The position numbers and the translations under genes were made by a program. DNA of 23,693 nucleotides from JAWXCB01 sp034440455 (GTDB lineage Bacteria > Bacteroidota > Bacteroidia > Chitinophagales > CAIOSU01). Below the pieces are notes generated by a model. That model made no database searches, was not told where the DNA came from, and saw only the letters and a list, made by a program, of their open reading frames with translations. Positions within the stretch are counted from its first letter, which is position 1. Every line of letters starts with the position of its first letter. Below are positions 1-6,067 of the stretch, in pieces. The stretch is taken from assembly GCA_034440455.1 (NCBI GenBank), contig JAWXCB010000069.1, positions 1 to 23,693 of the forward strand, written 5' to 3'.

Positions 1-2
1 AA

Positions 3-185
3 GCAGCAGACCGCCAAGCATTAGTTCACAAGAACGGTTATCAAATTGCTTATGTTCTTGACGGTGCTGGAAATTTTCAACGTTCATCTGCAATTTCAAC
101 AATTTGTAATCATAGCGATTGCACAGTAGCCTATACACTTGCCGAATTTAAAGTATTGTCTAACTGGATAAAAAGTGTGCTATGA
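3..185 (+). CDS. C-terminal fragment of a probable type II restriction endonuclease (cut by window edge)
   Basis: An open frame enters from the left edge and runs 60 codons to a TGA at 183-185. The stop overlaps the methyltransferase ATG at 182-184 in an ATGA arrangement, which usually means translational coupling. The fragment reads AADRQALVHKNGYQIAYVLD and later ISTICNHSDCTVAY before ending in NWIKSVL. It is missing from a start-to-stop ORF list because it has no start in the window. Restriction enzymes are commonly encoded directly beside their cognate methyltransferase, and the tail resembles the end of such enzymes, but no catalytic motif lies in the visible part. The identity therefore rests mainly on context. 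AT-rich composition matches the following methyltransferase and differs from genes further right, consistent with acquisition as one unit. Confidence 0.55.
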   Translation, partial: AADRQALVHKNGYQIAYVLDGAGNFQRSSAISTICNHSDCTVAYTLAEFKVLSNWIKSVL

Positions 186-1579
186 TAAAATTCATTGATT
201 TATTCGCAGGAACTGGCGGTATTCGTTTAGGCTTTGAACAGGCTTGTAAAAAATTTGATTTAAAAACGGAATGTGTCTTTTCATCCGAAATTGATAAGAA
301 CGCTTGTGCATCTTATGAATTAAATTTTGGACACAACCCATTTTCAGACGTTACGCAAGTTAAAGAGTTACCACCCTTTGATTTTATGTTAGCGGGGTTT
401 CCTTGTCAGTCATTTTCATACGCTGGAAAACGCAGAGGATTTGGAGAAACAAGAGGAACTTTATTTTTTGAAGTTGAAAGGTTGTTATCTAAATATAAAC
501 CCAACGGATTTTTACTTGAAAATGTGAGAGGTTTGACAACTCACGATGAAGGACGAACTTTTGAAACCATTATTAATAGCCTTAAAAATCTTGGATATAG
601 TGTTAATTATTTTCTTTTAAATAGTAGCAGTTTTGGTGTTCCACAAAACAGAGTTCGTATTTACATTCTTGGCACTTTAAACGAAGACATAAAAACTAAA
701 TTGCATTCTGACGTTGGTGCTTCCGACTCTCATAAATTCAAAGAACAAAACGGACAGACCTCACTTTTTTCAGAACCTAAAACAATACGAGTTGTAAAAG
801 ATATTCTTGAAAAATCATTTCCTGAAAAATATGAATGCACAAAAGATTTTATAAATAAATTAAAAAATGTTGTTGGCGAAGACTTATCTAAACTTCACGG
901 CTACAGACTTATTGATTACAGAGGTGGACAAGCAATTCACTCTTGGGAATTGGGAATAAAAGGAAAGTGTACAAAAGCAGAAATTGAATTTTTAAATCTT
1001 CTAATCGGAAATAGAAGAAAGAAAACTTTCGGCACTCATCAAGATGGAAAATCATTGACAATTGAACAGATAAAAACATTTTATAAAAAAAATGACCTCG
1101 ATAATATTTTAACTTCATTAGTAAATAAAGGTTATTTAAGTGCGTACGAAGACAAATACAATCCTGTGGCTGGAAATATGTCTTTTGAGGTTTTCAAATT
1201 TCTTGACCCTGAAAGTATTTCCATTACTCTGACAGCTTCCGACACAAACAGACTTGGAATAGTTCAGAATGGTAGAGCAAGAAAAATGACACCGAGAGAA
1301 TGTGCAAGGCTTCAGGGTTTTCCAGACACCTACAAACTTTTGGACAACGACAACGCAGTATATAAGCAAATGGGTAACGCAGTTTCTGTTCCAGTAATTG
1401 AAGCAGTAATTACAGACCTAATTGAAAATAACGACATATTTAATAAGACGAAAGCCAACGCTTCAAAGTCACACACATTGGCAAGTCGCACAATCCCAAC
1501 GCTTGACCAAAACTTGCCAAAGAGTGTGCCTTCCCCCACTATAGCGCAAGTTTCTACGCTTGCATTGAGTAGAGCCTGA
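182..1579 (+). CDS. DNA (cytosine-5-)-methyltransferase of a restriction-modification system
   Basis: Methylates cytosine C5 in a specific DNA site using S-adenosylmethionine, protecting host DNA from the partner nuclease. Family motifs are in order: motif I DLFAGTGG (residues 6-13), motif IV PCQS with catalytic Cys75, motif VI ENV (113-115), motif VIII QNRVR (155-159), a target-recognition region at about 215-345, motif IX TPRECARLQGFPD and motif X QMGNAVSVPVIEAV near residue 400. The recognition sequence cannot be read from this. The start is an ATG overlapping the upstream stop. Family members normally end soon after motif X. Here about 45 more residues (from KTKANAS on) are encoded by a palindromic repeat at 1455-1563, so that tail is probably read-through and not functional sequence. 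The gene is AT-rich compared with the housekeeping genes to its right, suggesting horizontal transfer. Confidence 0.95.
   Translation: MIKFIDLFAGTGGIRLGFEQACKKFDLKTECVFSSEIDKNACASYELNFGHNPFSDVTQVKELPPFDFMLAGFPCQSFSYAGKRRGFGETRGTLFFEVERLLSKYKPNGFLLENVRGLTTHDEGRTFETIINSLKNLGYSVNYFLLNSSSFGVPQNRVRIYILGTLNEDIKTKLHSDVGASDSHKFKEQNGQTSLFSEPKTIRVVKDILEKSFPEKYECTKDFINKLKNVVGEDLSKLHGYRLIDYRGGQAIHSWELGIKGKCTKAEIEFLNLLIGNRRKKTFGTHQDGKSLTIEQIKTFYKKNDLDNILTSLVNKGYLSAYEDKYNPVAGNMSFEVFKFLDPESISITLTASDTNRLGIVQNGRARKMTPRECARLQGFPDTYKLLDNDNAVYKQMGNAVSVPVIEAVITDLIENNDIFNKTKANASKSHTLASRTIPTLDQNLPKSVPSPTIAQVSTLALSRA
1455..1563. repeat. Imperfect palindromic repeat inside the 3' end of the methyltransferase gene
   Basis: TTGGCAAGT (1478-1486) pairs perfectly with ACTTGCCAA (1512-1520). 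The stem continues, after a small bulge, as CACAC (1472-1476) with GTGTG (1524-1528). The 9-mer CCAACGCTT occurs at 1455-1463 and again at 1496-1504, and a related CTACGCTTG lies at 1555-1563. The element overlaps coding sequence only because the methyltransferase frame stays open through it. The layout suggests a mobile or recombination-associated intergenic repeat, but its family is not established. Confidence 0.6.
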
Positions 1580-1645
1580 TTTGTGTTATTTTGAGATAAG
1601 TTTGAAACCTCTTGAGCACGAAATAATGCATTGCTCATTGTGTGC

Positions 1646-2191
1646 ATGTCAACTATGATAGAACGTAAAACATTGATTGATTTTTGTGCTATTAAAGAAC
1701 CTTCCATTGCCTATTTAATTGGAATTTTGGAAGATGCGCGGGCTACTACCCTGCAAAGAGTAGAAGGAATAGCTACCCACGAATTGCACTGGCAGTTTGC
1801 TGAAGGATGGAATACCATTGGCGTCCTGCTTGCGCATATCTACTGTTGTGCGCATGTTTTTCGGATTGAATTTATTGAGCAGCGAAAATTAACTACTGAG
1901 GAAGACGCAAAATGGATACCCGGTTGTGAATTGGGCAAGTATGTTCCGCAGTTAATCACCAATGAACCGATAGAGCGCTATGTAACGGAGCTTGAAGAGT
2001 CAAAGATGCAGTTGTTTGAAAAGATAAAAGGTTTAGACAAAACAGCGTTCTATGAAAGAAGAGAGGGGTACAACCCTAAAACCGGCTATAACCTTGCCTG
2101 GGTTTTATATCACCTGGCTGAAGATGAAGTGCACCACCGCGGGCAAATAAGTATTCTGAGAAAACTTTATAATCTGAGGGCAGGTAAATGA
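1646..2191 (+). CDS. DinB-like four-helix-bundle protein
   Basis: Encodes 181 residues of a DinB/YfiT-like fold, a family of metal-binding four-helix bundles often linked to stress or thiol metabolism. Visible signs are the helix GWNTIGVLLAHIYCCAH, with a candidate ligand His, and the C-terminal EDEVHHRGQI motif, which supplies the other ligands. The longest frame begins at a TTG at 1631. I chose the ATG at 1646 (MSTMIERK) because it is the first ATG; another ATG at 1655 is possible. No Shine-Dalgarno sequence is visible. The substrate is unknown. It lies between the restriction-modification remnant and acs and shares no obvious operon with either. Confidence 0.8.
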   Translation: MSTMIERKTLIDFCAIKEPSIAYLIGILEDARATTLQRVEGIATHELHWQFAEGWNTIGVLLAHIYCCAHVFRIEFIEQRKLTTEEDAKWIPGCELGKYVPQLITNEPIERYVTELEESKMQLFEKIKGLDKTAFYERREGYNPKTGYNLAWVLYHLAEDEVHHRGQISILRKLYNLRAGK

Positions 2192-2238
2192 TATGCGCCC
2201 CCGCAACTTCAAGCTGAAACAATACCAACTCAATTTAT

Positions 2239-2246
2239 TATGTTTG
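2239..2246 (+). promoter_or_regulatory. Candidate promoter -7 element for acs
   Basis: TATGTTTG matches the Bacteroidota TAnnTTTG consensus. No good TTTG -33 box is seen at the usual distance. Transcription from here would give a leader of about 65 nt that contains the hairpin at 2263-2300. Confidence 0.4.
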
Positions 2247-2262
2247 AATGAAGTAGTAATTT

Positions 2263-2300
2263 GTTGTTCGTTTTTAGTGGGCAACAGGCAAACGAACAAC
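2263..2300 (+). promoter_or_regulatory. 11-bp inverted repeat / hairpin in the acs leader
   Basis: GTTGTTCGTTT (2263-2273) and AAACGAACAAC (2290-2300) are perfectly complementary around a 16-nt loop, ending 16 nt before the acs ATG. AACGAAC recurs at 2305-2311, one 14-nt step after its copy at 2291-2297. There is no trailing T-tract, so this looks less like a terminator and more like a leader structure or protein-binding site controlling acs. Confidence 0.6.
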
Positions 2301-2316
2301 TCTCAACGAACGCGCC

Positions 2317-4284
2317 ATGAAAACAATCAAAACATTCGATGAATACACGCAGGAGTATGAGCGCAGTGTTCAGCATCCCGAAGCATTTTGGGATGAGATT
2401 GCTTCAACCTTCGTGTGGCGCAAAAGGTGGGATAAAACATTAGAATGGAATTTCACAGAGCCGCATGTGAAATGGTTTCTCAACGGCAAGTTGAATATCA
2501 CTGAAAATTGTCTTGACCGTCATCTTGCAACGCATCCCGACAAAACCGCTATCATCTGGGAGCCGAATAATCCAAACGAAGAAGGGCAATCAATTACCTA
2601 CCGCGAACTGCACGAAGATGTTTGTCACTTTGCGAACGTGCTGAAAAATAATGGTGTGCAGAAAGGCGACCGTGTATGCATCTATCTGCCGATGGTTCCT
2701 GAATTGGCGATTGCAATCTTAGCGTGCGCGCGCATCGGTGCCATTCACTCCGTAGTGTTCGCGGGATTTTCCGCACGCTCGCTCTCCGATAGGATTAATG
2801 ACGCAACCGCAACGATTGTGCTTACAGCAGATGGCGGCTTTCGCGGAGCAAAAACAATTGAACTGAAAGACATCGTGGATGAAGCGTTGCAGAGTTGTGA
2901 TTCTATAAAAAAAGTAATCGTGCTGGAGCGCACGGGGCAAAAAATAAATTGGAAAGAGGGGAGGGATGTGTGGTGGCATGATGAATTGCAAAAAGCAACT
3001 GCTGATTGTCCTGCTGAAGAAATGGATGCGGAAGACACGCTATTCATTCTTTATACATCAGGTTCTACAGGCAAGCCCAAGGGCATTCAACACACAACTG
3101 GCGGCTACATGGTGTTTGCGGAATATACTTTCAGGAATGTGTTTCAATATAACAACTCCTTCCCAGCCCTTTCGCCATTAGGTGGAGAGGGAGTTCAGGA
3201 AGTCCTCCCCTTTGGGGAGGATTTAGGTGAGGCTGATATTTTTTGGTGTACTGCCGACATCGGCTGGGTGACGGGACATTCCTACATCGTTTACGGACCG
3301 TTGCTTGCAGGCGCGACAACACTGATGTTTGAAGGCATTCCCACCTATCCCGATGCGGGAAGGTTTTGGGATGTGGTGGACAAGCACAAGGTGAATCTAT
3401 TTTACACTGCGCCTACTGCAATTCGCTCGCTCGAAGCGTATGGAACGGATTTCGTGACGAAGCATGATTTGAATTCGCTGCGTGTGTTAGGCAGCGTGGG
3501 TGAGCCGATTAATGTAGAAGCATGGGAATGGTATCATAAATATGTAGGCAAAGAGCGTTGCCCGATTGTAGATACGTGGTGGCAAACAGAAACGGGTGGC
3601 ATTCTTATTTCACCGCTTGCCGGAATCACGAAGTTGAAGCCATCGTTTGCAACATTGCCACTGCCCGGTGTGCAGCCGTGCATCGTTGATGAACACGGAA
3701 ATGAATTGGAAGGAAATAATGTAGAGGGAAGATTGTGTATCAAATTTCCCTTTCCCTCGATGGCGCGTTCCATCTGGGGCGACCACAAAAGATTTCATGA
3801 TACTTACTTCTCTACTTTTAAAGAAAAATATTTTACCGGTGACGGATGCAGGCGCGATGAAGATGGTTATTACCGCATCACCGGGCGCGTGGATGATATT
3901 ATTATTGTTTCAGGTCACAACCTCGGCACAGCAGAAATTGAAAATGCGATTGATGAACATGAAGCAGTTATCGAAACGGCTGTTGTTGGTTTTCCGCATC
4001 ACATCAAAGGCTATGGCGTGTATGCGTTTGTGATTACAACGGGCGTAGTGGAAGATGCAGACAAGCTGCGCAAAGAAATCAACGAGTTGGTTGCAAAAAC
4101 CATCGGTCCGATTGCGAAGCCCGATAAAATTCAATTTGTGAAAGGCTTGCCGAAAACACGCTCCGGCAAAATCATGCGCAGGATTTTGCGCAAAATAGCG
4201 GAAGGCGATACTTCAAACTTAGGCGATACCTCCACATTGCTCGACCCGGGCGTGGTGGAGGAGATAAAGATGGGGGCGGTGTGA
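2317..4284 (+). CDS. acs: Acetyl-CoA synthetase (AMP-forming), with an in-frame insertion
   Basis: Activates acetate to acetyl-CoA through acetyl-AMP in the cytoplasm, feeding central metabolism during acetate use. Signatures are the P-loop YTSGSTGKPKG, DTWWQTETGG, the hinge region TGRVDD (about 522-527) and PKTRSGK with the conserved catalytic, acetylatable Lys618. The family normally goes almost directly from the NVFQY segment to DIFWCTAD. Here about 25 extra residues (roughly 279-305) lie between them, encoded by a palindromic element at 3151-3231. The frame is kept, so the enzyme may still work. The position that is Arg in SGHR(L/M)G of well-studied homologues is Asn535 here. The 655-residue length fits a typical Bacteroidota Acs of about 630 plus the insertion. 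A partial second copy of its 3' end lies at 5545-5595. Confidence 0.96.
   Translation: MKTIKTFDEYTQEYERSVQHPEAFWDEIASTFVWRKRWDKTLEWNFTEPHVKWFLNGKLNITENCLDRHLATHPDKTAIIWEPNNPNEEGQSITYRELHEDVCHFANVLKNNGVQKGDRVCIYLPMVPELAIAILACARIGAIHSVVFAGFSARSLSDRINDATATIVLTADGGFRGAKTIELKDIVDEALQSCDSIKKVIVLERTGQKINWKEGRDVWWHDELQKATADCPAEEMDAEDTLFILYTSGSTGKPKGIQHTTGGYMVFAEYTFRNVFQYNNSFPALSPLGGEGVQEVLPFGEDLGEADIFWCTADIGWVTGHSYIVYGPLLAGATTLMFEGIPTYPDAGRFWDVVDKHKVNLFYTAPTAIRSLEAYGTDFVTKHDLNSLRVLGSVGEPINVEAWEWYHKYVGKERCPIVDTWWQTETGGILISPLAGITKLKPSFATLPLPGVQPCIVDEHGNELEGNNVEGRLCIKFPFPSMARSIWGDHKRFHDTYFSTFKEKYFTGDGCRRDEDGYYRITGRVDDIIIVSGHNLGTAEIENAIDEHEAVIETAVVGFPHHIKGYGVYAFVITTGVVEDADKLRKEINELVAKTIGPIAKPDKIQFVKGLPKTRSGKIMRRILRKIAEGDTSNLGDTSTLLDPGVVEEIKMGAV
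3151..3231 (+). repeat. Palindromic element inserted in frame within acs
   Basis: TCCTCCCC (3203-3210) and GGGGAGGA (3214-3221) form a perfect 8-bp stem with a TTT loop. A weaker stem pairs the CTCCTTCCC region near 3157 with GGTGGAGAGGGAG at 3181-3193. Together they encode the unusual stretch SPLGGEGVQEVLPFGEDLGE, absent from other acetyl-CoA synthetases as far as I know. CCTCCCC/GGGGAGG palindromes are common intergenic repeats in Bacteroidota genomes. Exact borders are inferred from the protein family. Confidence 0.7.
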
Positions 4285-4294
4285 TGAGCAGTCG

Positions 4295-4320
4295 TAAGTT
4301 GTAAGTGATAAGTTGTAAGT
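4295..4320 (+). repeat. Short tandem direct repeat downstream of acs
   Basis: TAAGTTGTAAGT occurs at 4295-4306 and 4309-4320 with a 14-nt period, followed by the degenerate AAAAAGTAAAA. It lies just after the acs stop and before the nuclease-like gene. It carries many stop codons and seems non-coding. It is absent beside the second copy of the acs end. Confidence 0.7.
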
Positions 4321-4337
4321 AAAAAGTAAAACCTAAT

Positions 4338-5435
4338 ATGACACTGATAATTTCAAAGCCGGGAATGAAAGCCAAGAAAGTGGAGAGTAGCAGCTTTGAA
4401 AAAGAAGGCGCGCTTCAAAAATATATTTACGATAATCCGGAAAGTCTGCCGCTGGATGAATTAAAGGAGGACATCCGCCTGCTGATTGTTGCAAGAGAAT
4501 TTCCGACTGACAGCGGTCCGATTGATGCGATAGGTTTTGATAGTGACGGAGAGGTTTATATTATTGAGACCAAACTTTATAAAAATCCTGACAAGCGTAA
4601 AGTGGTTGCGCAAGTGCTTGATTATGGAGCAGCGCTGACTTTTGCGGAGACCGATTCCTCCGCATTTCTTTTGACTGTTGAAAATAATGTCTCTGAAAAA
4701 TTCGGAGTCGGACTGATTGAGCAGCTTCAGGATTTTTTTGAATTGAATGAAGAGGAAGTAAAAGCATTGATTGAAAATGTGAAAAGCAATTTTTCAGGCG
4801 GCAGGTTCAGGTTTGTGGTGCTGATGGATGAATTGGAACCACGGTTGAAAAATCTCATTCGCTTCATTAATCAAAACAGCAGCTTTGACCTTTTTGGCGT
4901 GGAATTGAAGTACTATAAGTATGAGGATTATGAAATTGTGATTCCGAAATTGTATGGTGCGGAGGTGAAAAAGCAAGTCAGTAAACCCGGGCGAACTGGT
5001 GGTGGCAGAAAGCAATGGGATGAAAATTTATTCTTTGAGGAAGCCGGGAAAAATCTTTCCGTTTCTGAACTTAGTGCGATCAGAAAGCTATTCGATTTCT
5101 CAAAAACAAAAGCAGATTTTATCAAATGGGGAACAGGAACCGCAACGGGTTCATTCAATCCGATTTTTGAGAAGGTTTGTCCGAGAAGTATTTTCACTGT
5201 GTGGACTTACGGAAAATTAAGTTTCAATTTGAGATGGGTGCATGATACTCCTGAAATGGTAAAGTATCGGGATGAAATCACACAATTCCTGAAAGATGAC
5301 TTTGGTTGGAATGATTTTTATTGGCAGGATGAAGGAAAACCTACAAGAATTGGCTTTGACATTCCAATTAAAAACTGGTCGCCTGTGGTTGATAAGCTGA
5401 TTGAGAAAATTGGAAAAATAATTTTAGCTGATTAA
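4338..5435 (+). CDS. PD-(D/E)XK nuclease-like protein (NucS/DUF91-type N-terminal domain)
   Basis: A 365-residue protein. Residues about 20-110 carry a PD-(D/E)XK nuclease-type core: Glu53 in VAREF, Asp63 in SGPIDAIGF, then ETK (77-79) after 13 residues, and a downstream VVAQVLDYGAAL helix with the Gln often seen in this fold. This arrangement occurs in NucS/DUF91-like and restriction-type nucleases. The C-terminal half (about 210-365) is not recognised; it contains aromatic-rich segments such as FGWNDFYWQDEG. The start is the first ATG, with an alternative at codon 10. It sits alone between acs and a duplicated ATP-grasp 5' fragment, which suggests accessory cargo with a DNA repair or defence role. 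Its substrate cannot be told from sequence. Confidence 0.75.
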   Translation: MTLIISKPGMKAKKVESSSFEKEGALQKYIYDNPESLPLDELKEDIRLLIVAREFPTDSGPIDAIGFDSDGEVYIIETKLYKNPDKRKVVAQVLDYGAALTFAETDSSAFLLTVENNVSEKFGVGLIEQLQDFFELNEEEVKALIENVKSNFSGGRFRFVVLMDELEPRLKNLIRFINQNSSFDLFGVELKYYKYEDYEIVIPKLYGAEVKKQVSKPGRTGGGRKQWDENLFFEEAGKNLSVSELSAIRKLFDFSKTKADFIKWGTGTATGSFNPIFEKVCPRSIFTVWTYGKLSFNLRWVHDTPEMVKYRDEITQFLKDDFGWNDFYWQDEGKPTRIGFDIPIKNWSPVVDKLIEKIGKIILAD

Positions 5436-5479
5436 TCGTGGATAAAAGAGCTTCACGCAGAAGCAATCTAAAAACCAAA

Positions 5480-5540
5480 TTCATGACAGAAATTTTTAAC
5501 AACTATGAAACCTCCGGCTTTTATAACGAGATGTTTAACG
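5480..5540 (+). pseudogene. Duplicated 5' end of the ATP-grasp gene (fragment)
   Basis: The 58 nt from the ATG at 5483 to 5540 align without gaps to the first 58 nt of the ATP-grasp gene (6068-6125), with 6 mismatches by my count. The encoded start MTEIFNNYETSGFYNEMFN differs from the intact MTDIFNNYETSGFYDEMFN only by conservative D/E and D/N changes; the remaining differences are synonymous. The match breaks off at 5540, where acs 3' sequence begins. The fused frame stops at 5576-5578 after 31 codons. Confidence 0.85.
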
Positions 5541-5595
5541 TCCCACCTTGCTCGACCAGAGCGTGGTGGAGGAGATAAAGGCAGGGGCGGTGTAA
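5541..5595 (+). pseudogene. Duplicated 3' end of acs (fragment)
   Basis: Positions 5545-5595 match the last 51 nt of acs (4234-4284) with about 7 mismatches and no gaps. In the acs frame they read TLLDQSVVEEIKAGAV followed by TAA, against TLLDPGVVEEIKMGAV and TGA in the intact gene. The fragment directly follows the copied 5' end of the ATP-grasp gene. Confidence 0.85.
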
Positions 5596-5619
5596 GAAAA
5601 TTGCTTTTACCAAAGCACG

Positions 5620-5808
5620 ATGAGGGTTAAAGAGATAATAAGATTGATTGAGAAAGACGGTTGGTATTTAGTGAGGCAAAAAGGGAGTCACATGCAGTTT
5701 AAGCACAAAACGAAAAAAGGCTTAGTATCTGTAGCTTGCCATAAAATGTCGGATGATTTGGCAAAGGGAACAGAAGCAAGTATTTTTAAACAAGCGCAAA
5801 TTGACTAA
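5620..5808 (+). CDS. hicA: HicA-family toxin (mRNA interferase)
   Basis: A 62-residue basic protein of the HicA family, small double-stranded-RNA-binding-fold ribonucleases that cleave mRNA when not bound by HicB. The conserved catalytic signature is visible as GSHMQFKH with His24, preceded by the typical opening VKEIIRLIEKDGWYLVRQKG. Length matches the family norm of about 60 residues. The start is the ATG at 5620. It is followed after 9 nt by hicB, the usual toxin-first order. The pair lies in the second copy of the acs/ATP-grasp junction. Confidence 0.92.
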   Translation: MRVKEIIRLIEKDGWYLVRQKGSHMQFKHKTKKGLVSVACHKMSDDLAKGTEASIFKQAQID

Positions 5809-5817
5809 CCATAAGAT

Positions 5818-6033
5818 ATGCTCAAATATTTAGTAGTGATTGAAAAAACAAAAAGCGGATTCAGCGCTTATGTTCCTGACTTGCCCGGGTGCATTGCCAC
5901 AGGCAAAACAAAAAAAATCGTGGAGCGAAATATTTATGCTGCCGTCAAATTTCATATCGAAGGATTAAGGGAAGAAGGGCTTCCGATTCCCAAGCAAGCT
6001 ACCGAAAGTGAAGTCTTTGTATTTGCTGCCTGA
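5818..6033 (+). CDS. hicB: HicB-family antitoxin, short form
   Basis: A 71-residue protein with the HicB N-terminal fold: YLVVIEKTKSGFSAYVPDLP followed by GCIATGKTKKIVERNIYAAV, the partial RNase-H-like domain that binds and blocks HicA. Many HicB proteins have a C-terminal ribbon-helix-helix or helix-turn-helix domain that represses the operon. This one ends right after the first domain (ESEVFVFAA), so direct autorepression by this protein is doubtful. Short HicB proteins of this size are known. It begins 9 nt after hicA. Confidence 0.9.
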   Translation: MLKYLVVIEKTKSGFSAYVPDLPGCIATGKTKKIVERNIYAAVKFHIEGLREEGLPIPKQATESEVFVFAA

Positions 6034-6067
6034 TTTTGCAAGATCTATTCTATAATATTCCCGCTTC

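Noticed and set aside
1455..1563. Integron attC site
   Set aside because: The imperfect palindrome recalls attC, but I could not place convincing core GTTRRRY/RYYYAAC sites at its ends, and no integron integrase is visible. Kept as an unassigned repeat.
1330..1707. 125-codon minus-strand ORF across the methyltransferase 3' end
   Set aside because: It is the reverse strand of the methyltransferase and its palindromic tail, shows no family motif, and overlaps strongly supported plus-strand coding sequence.
5483..5578. 31-codon chimeric ORF as a real small gene
   Set aside because: Its first 19 codons copy the ATP-grasp gene and the remainder is acs 3' sequence read out of frame, so it is a scar and not a new protein.
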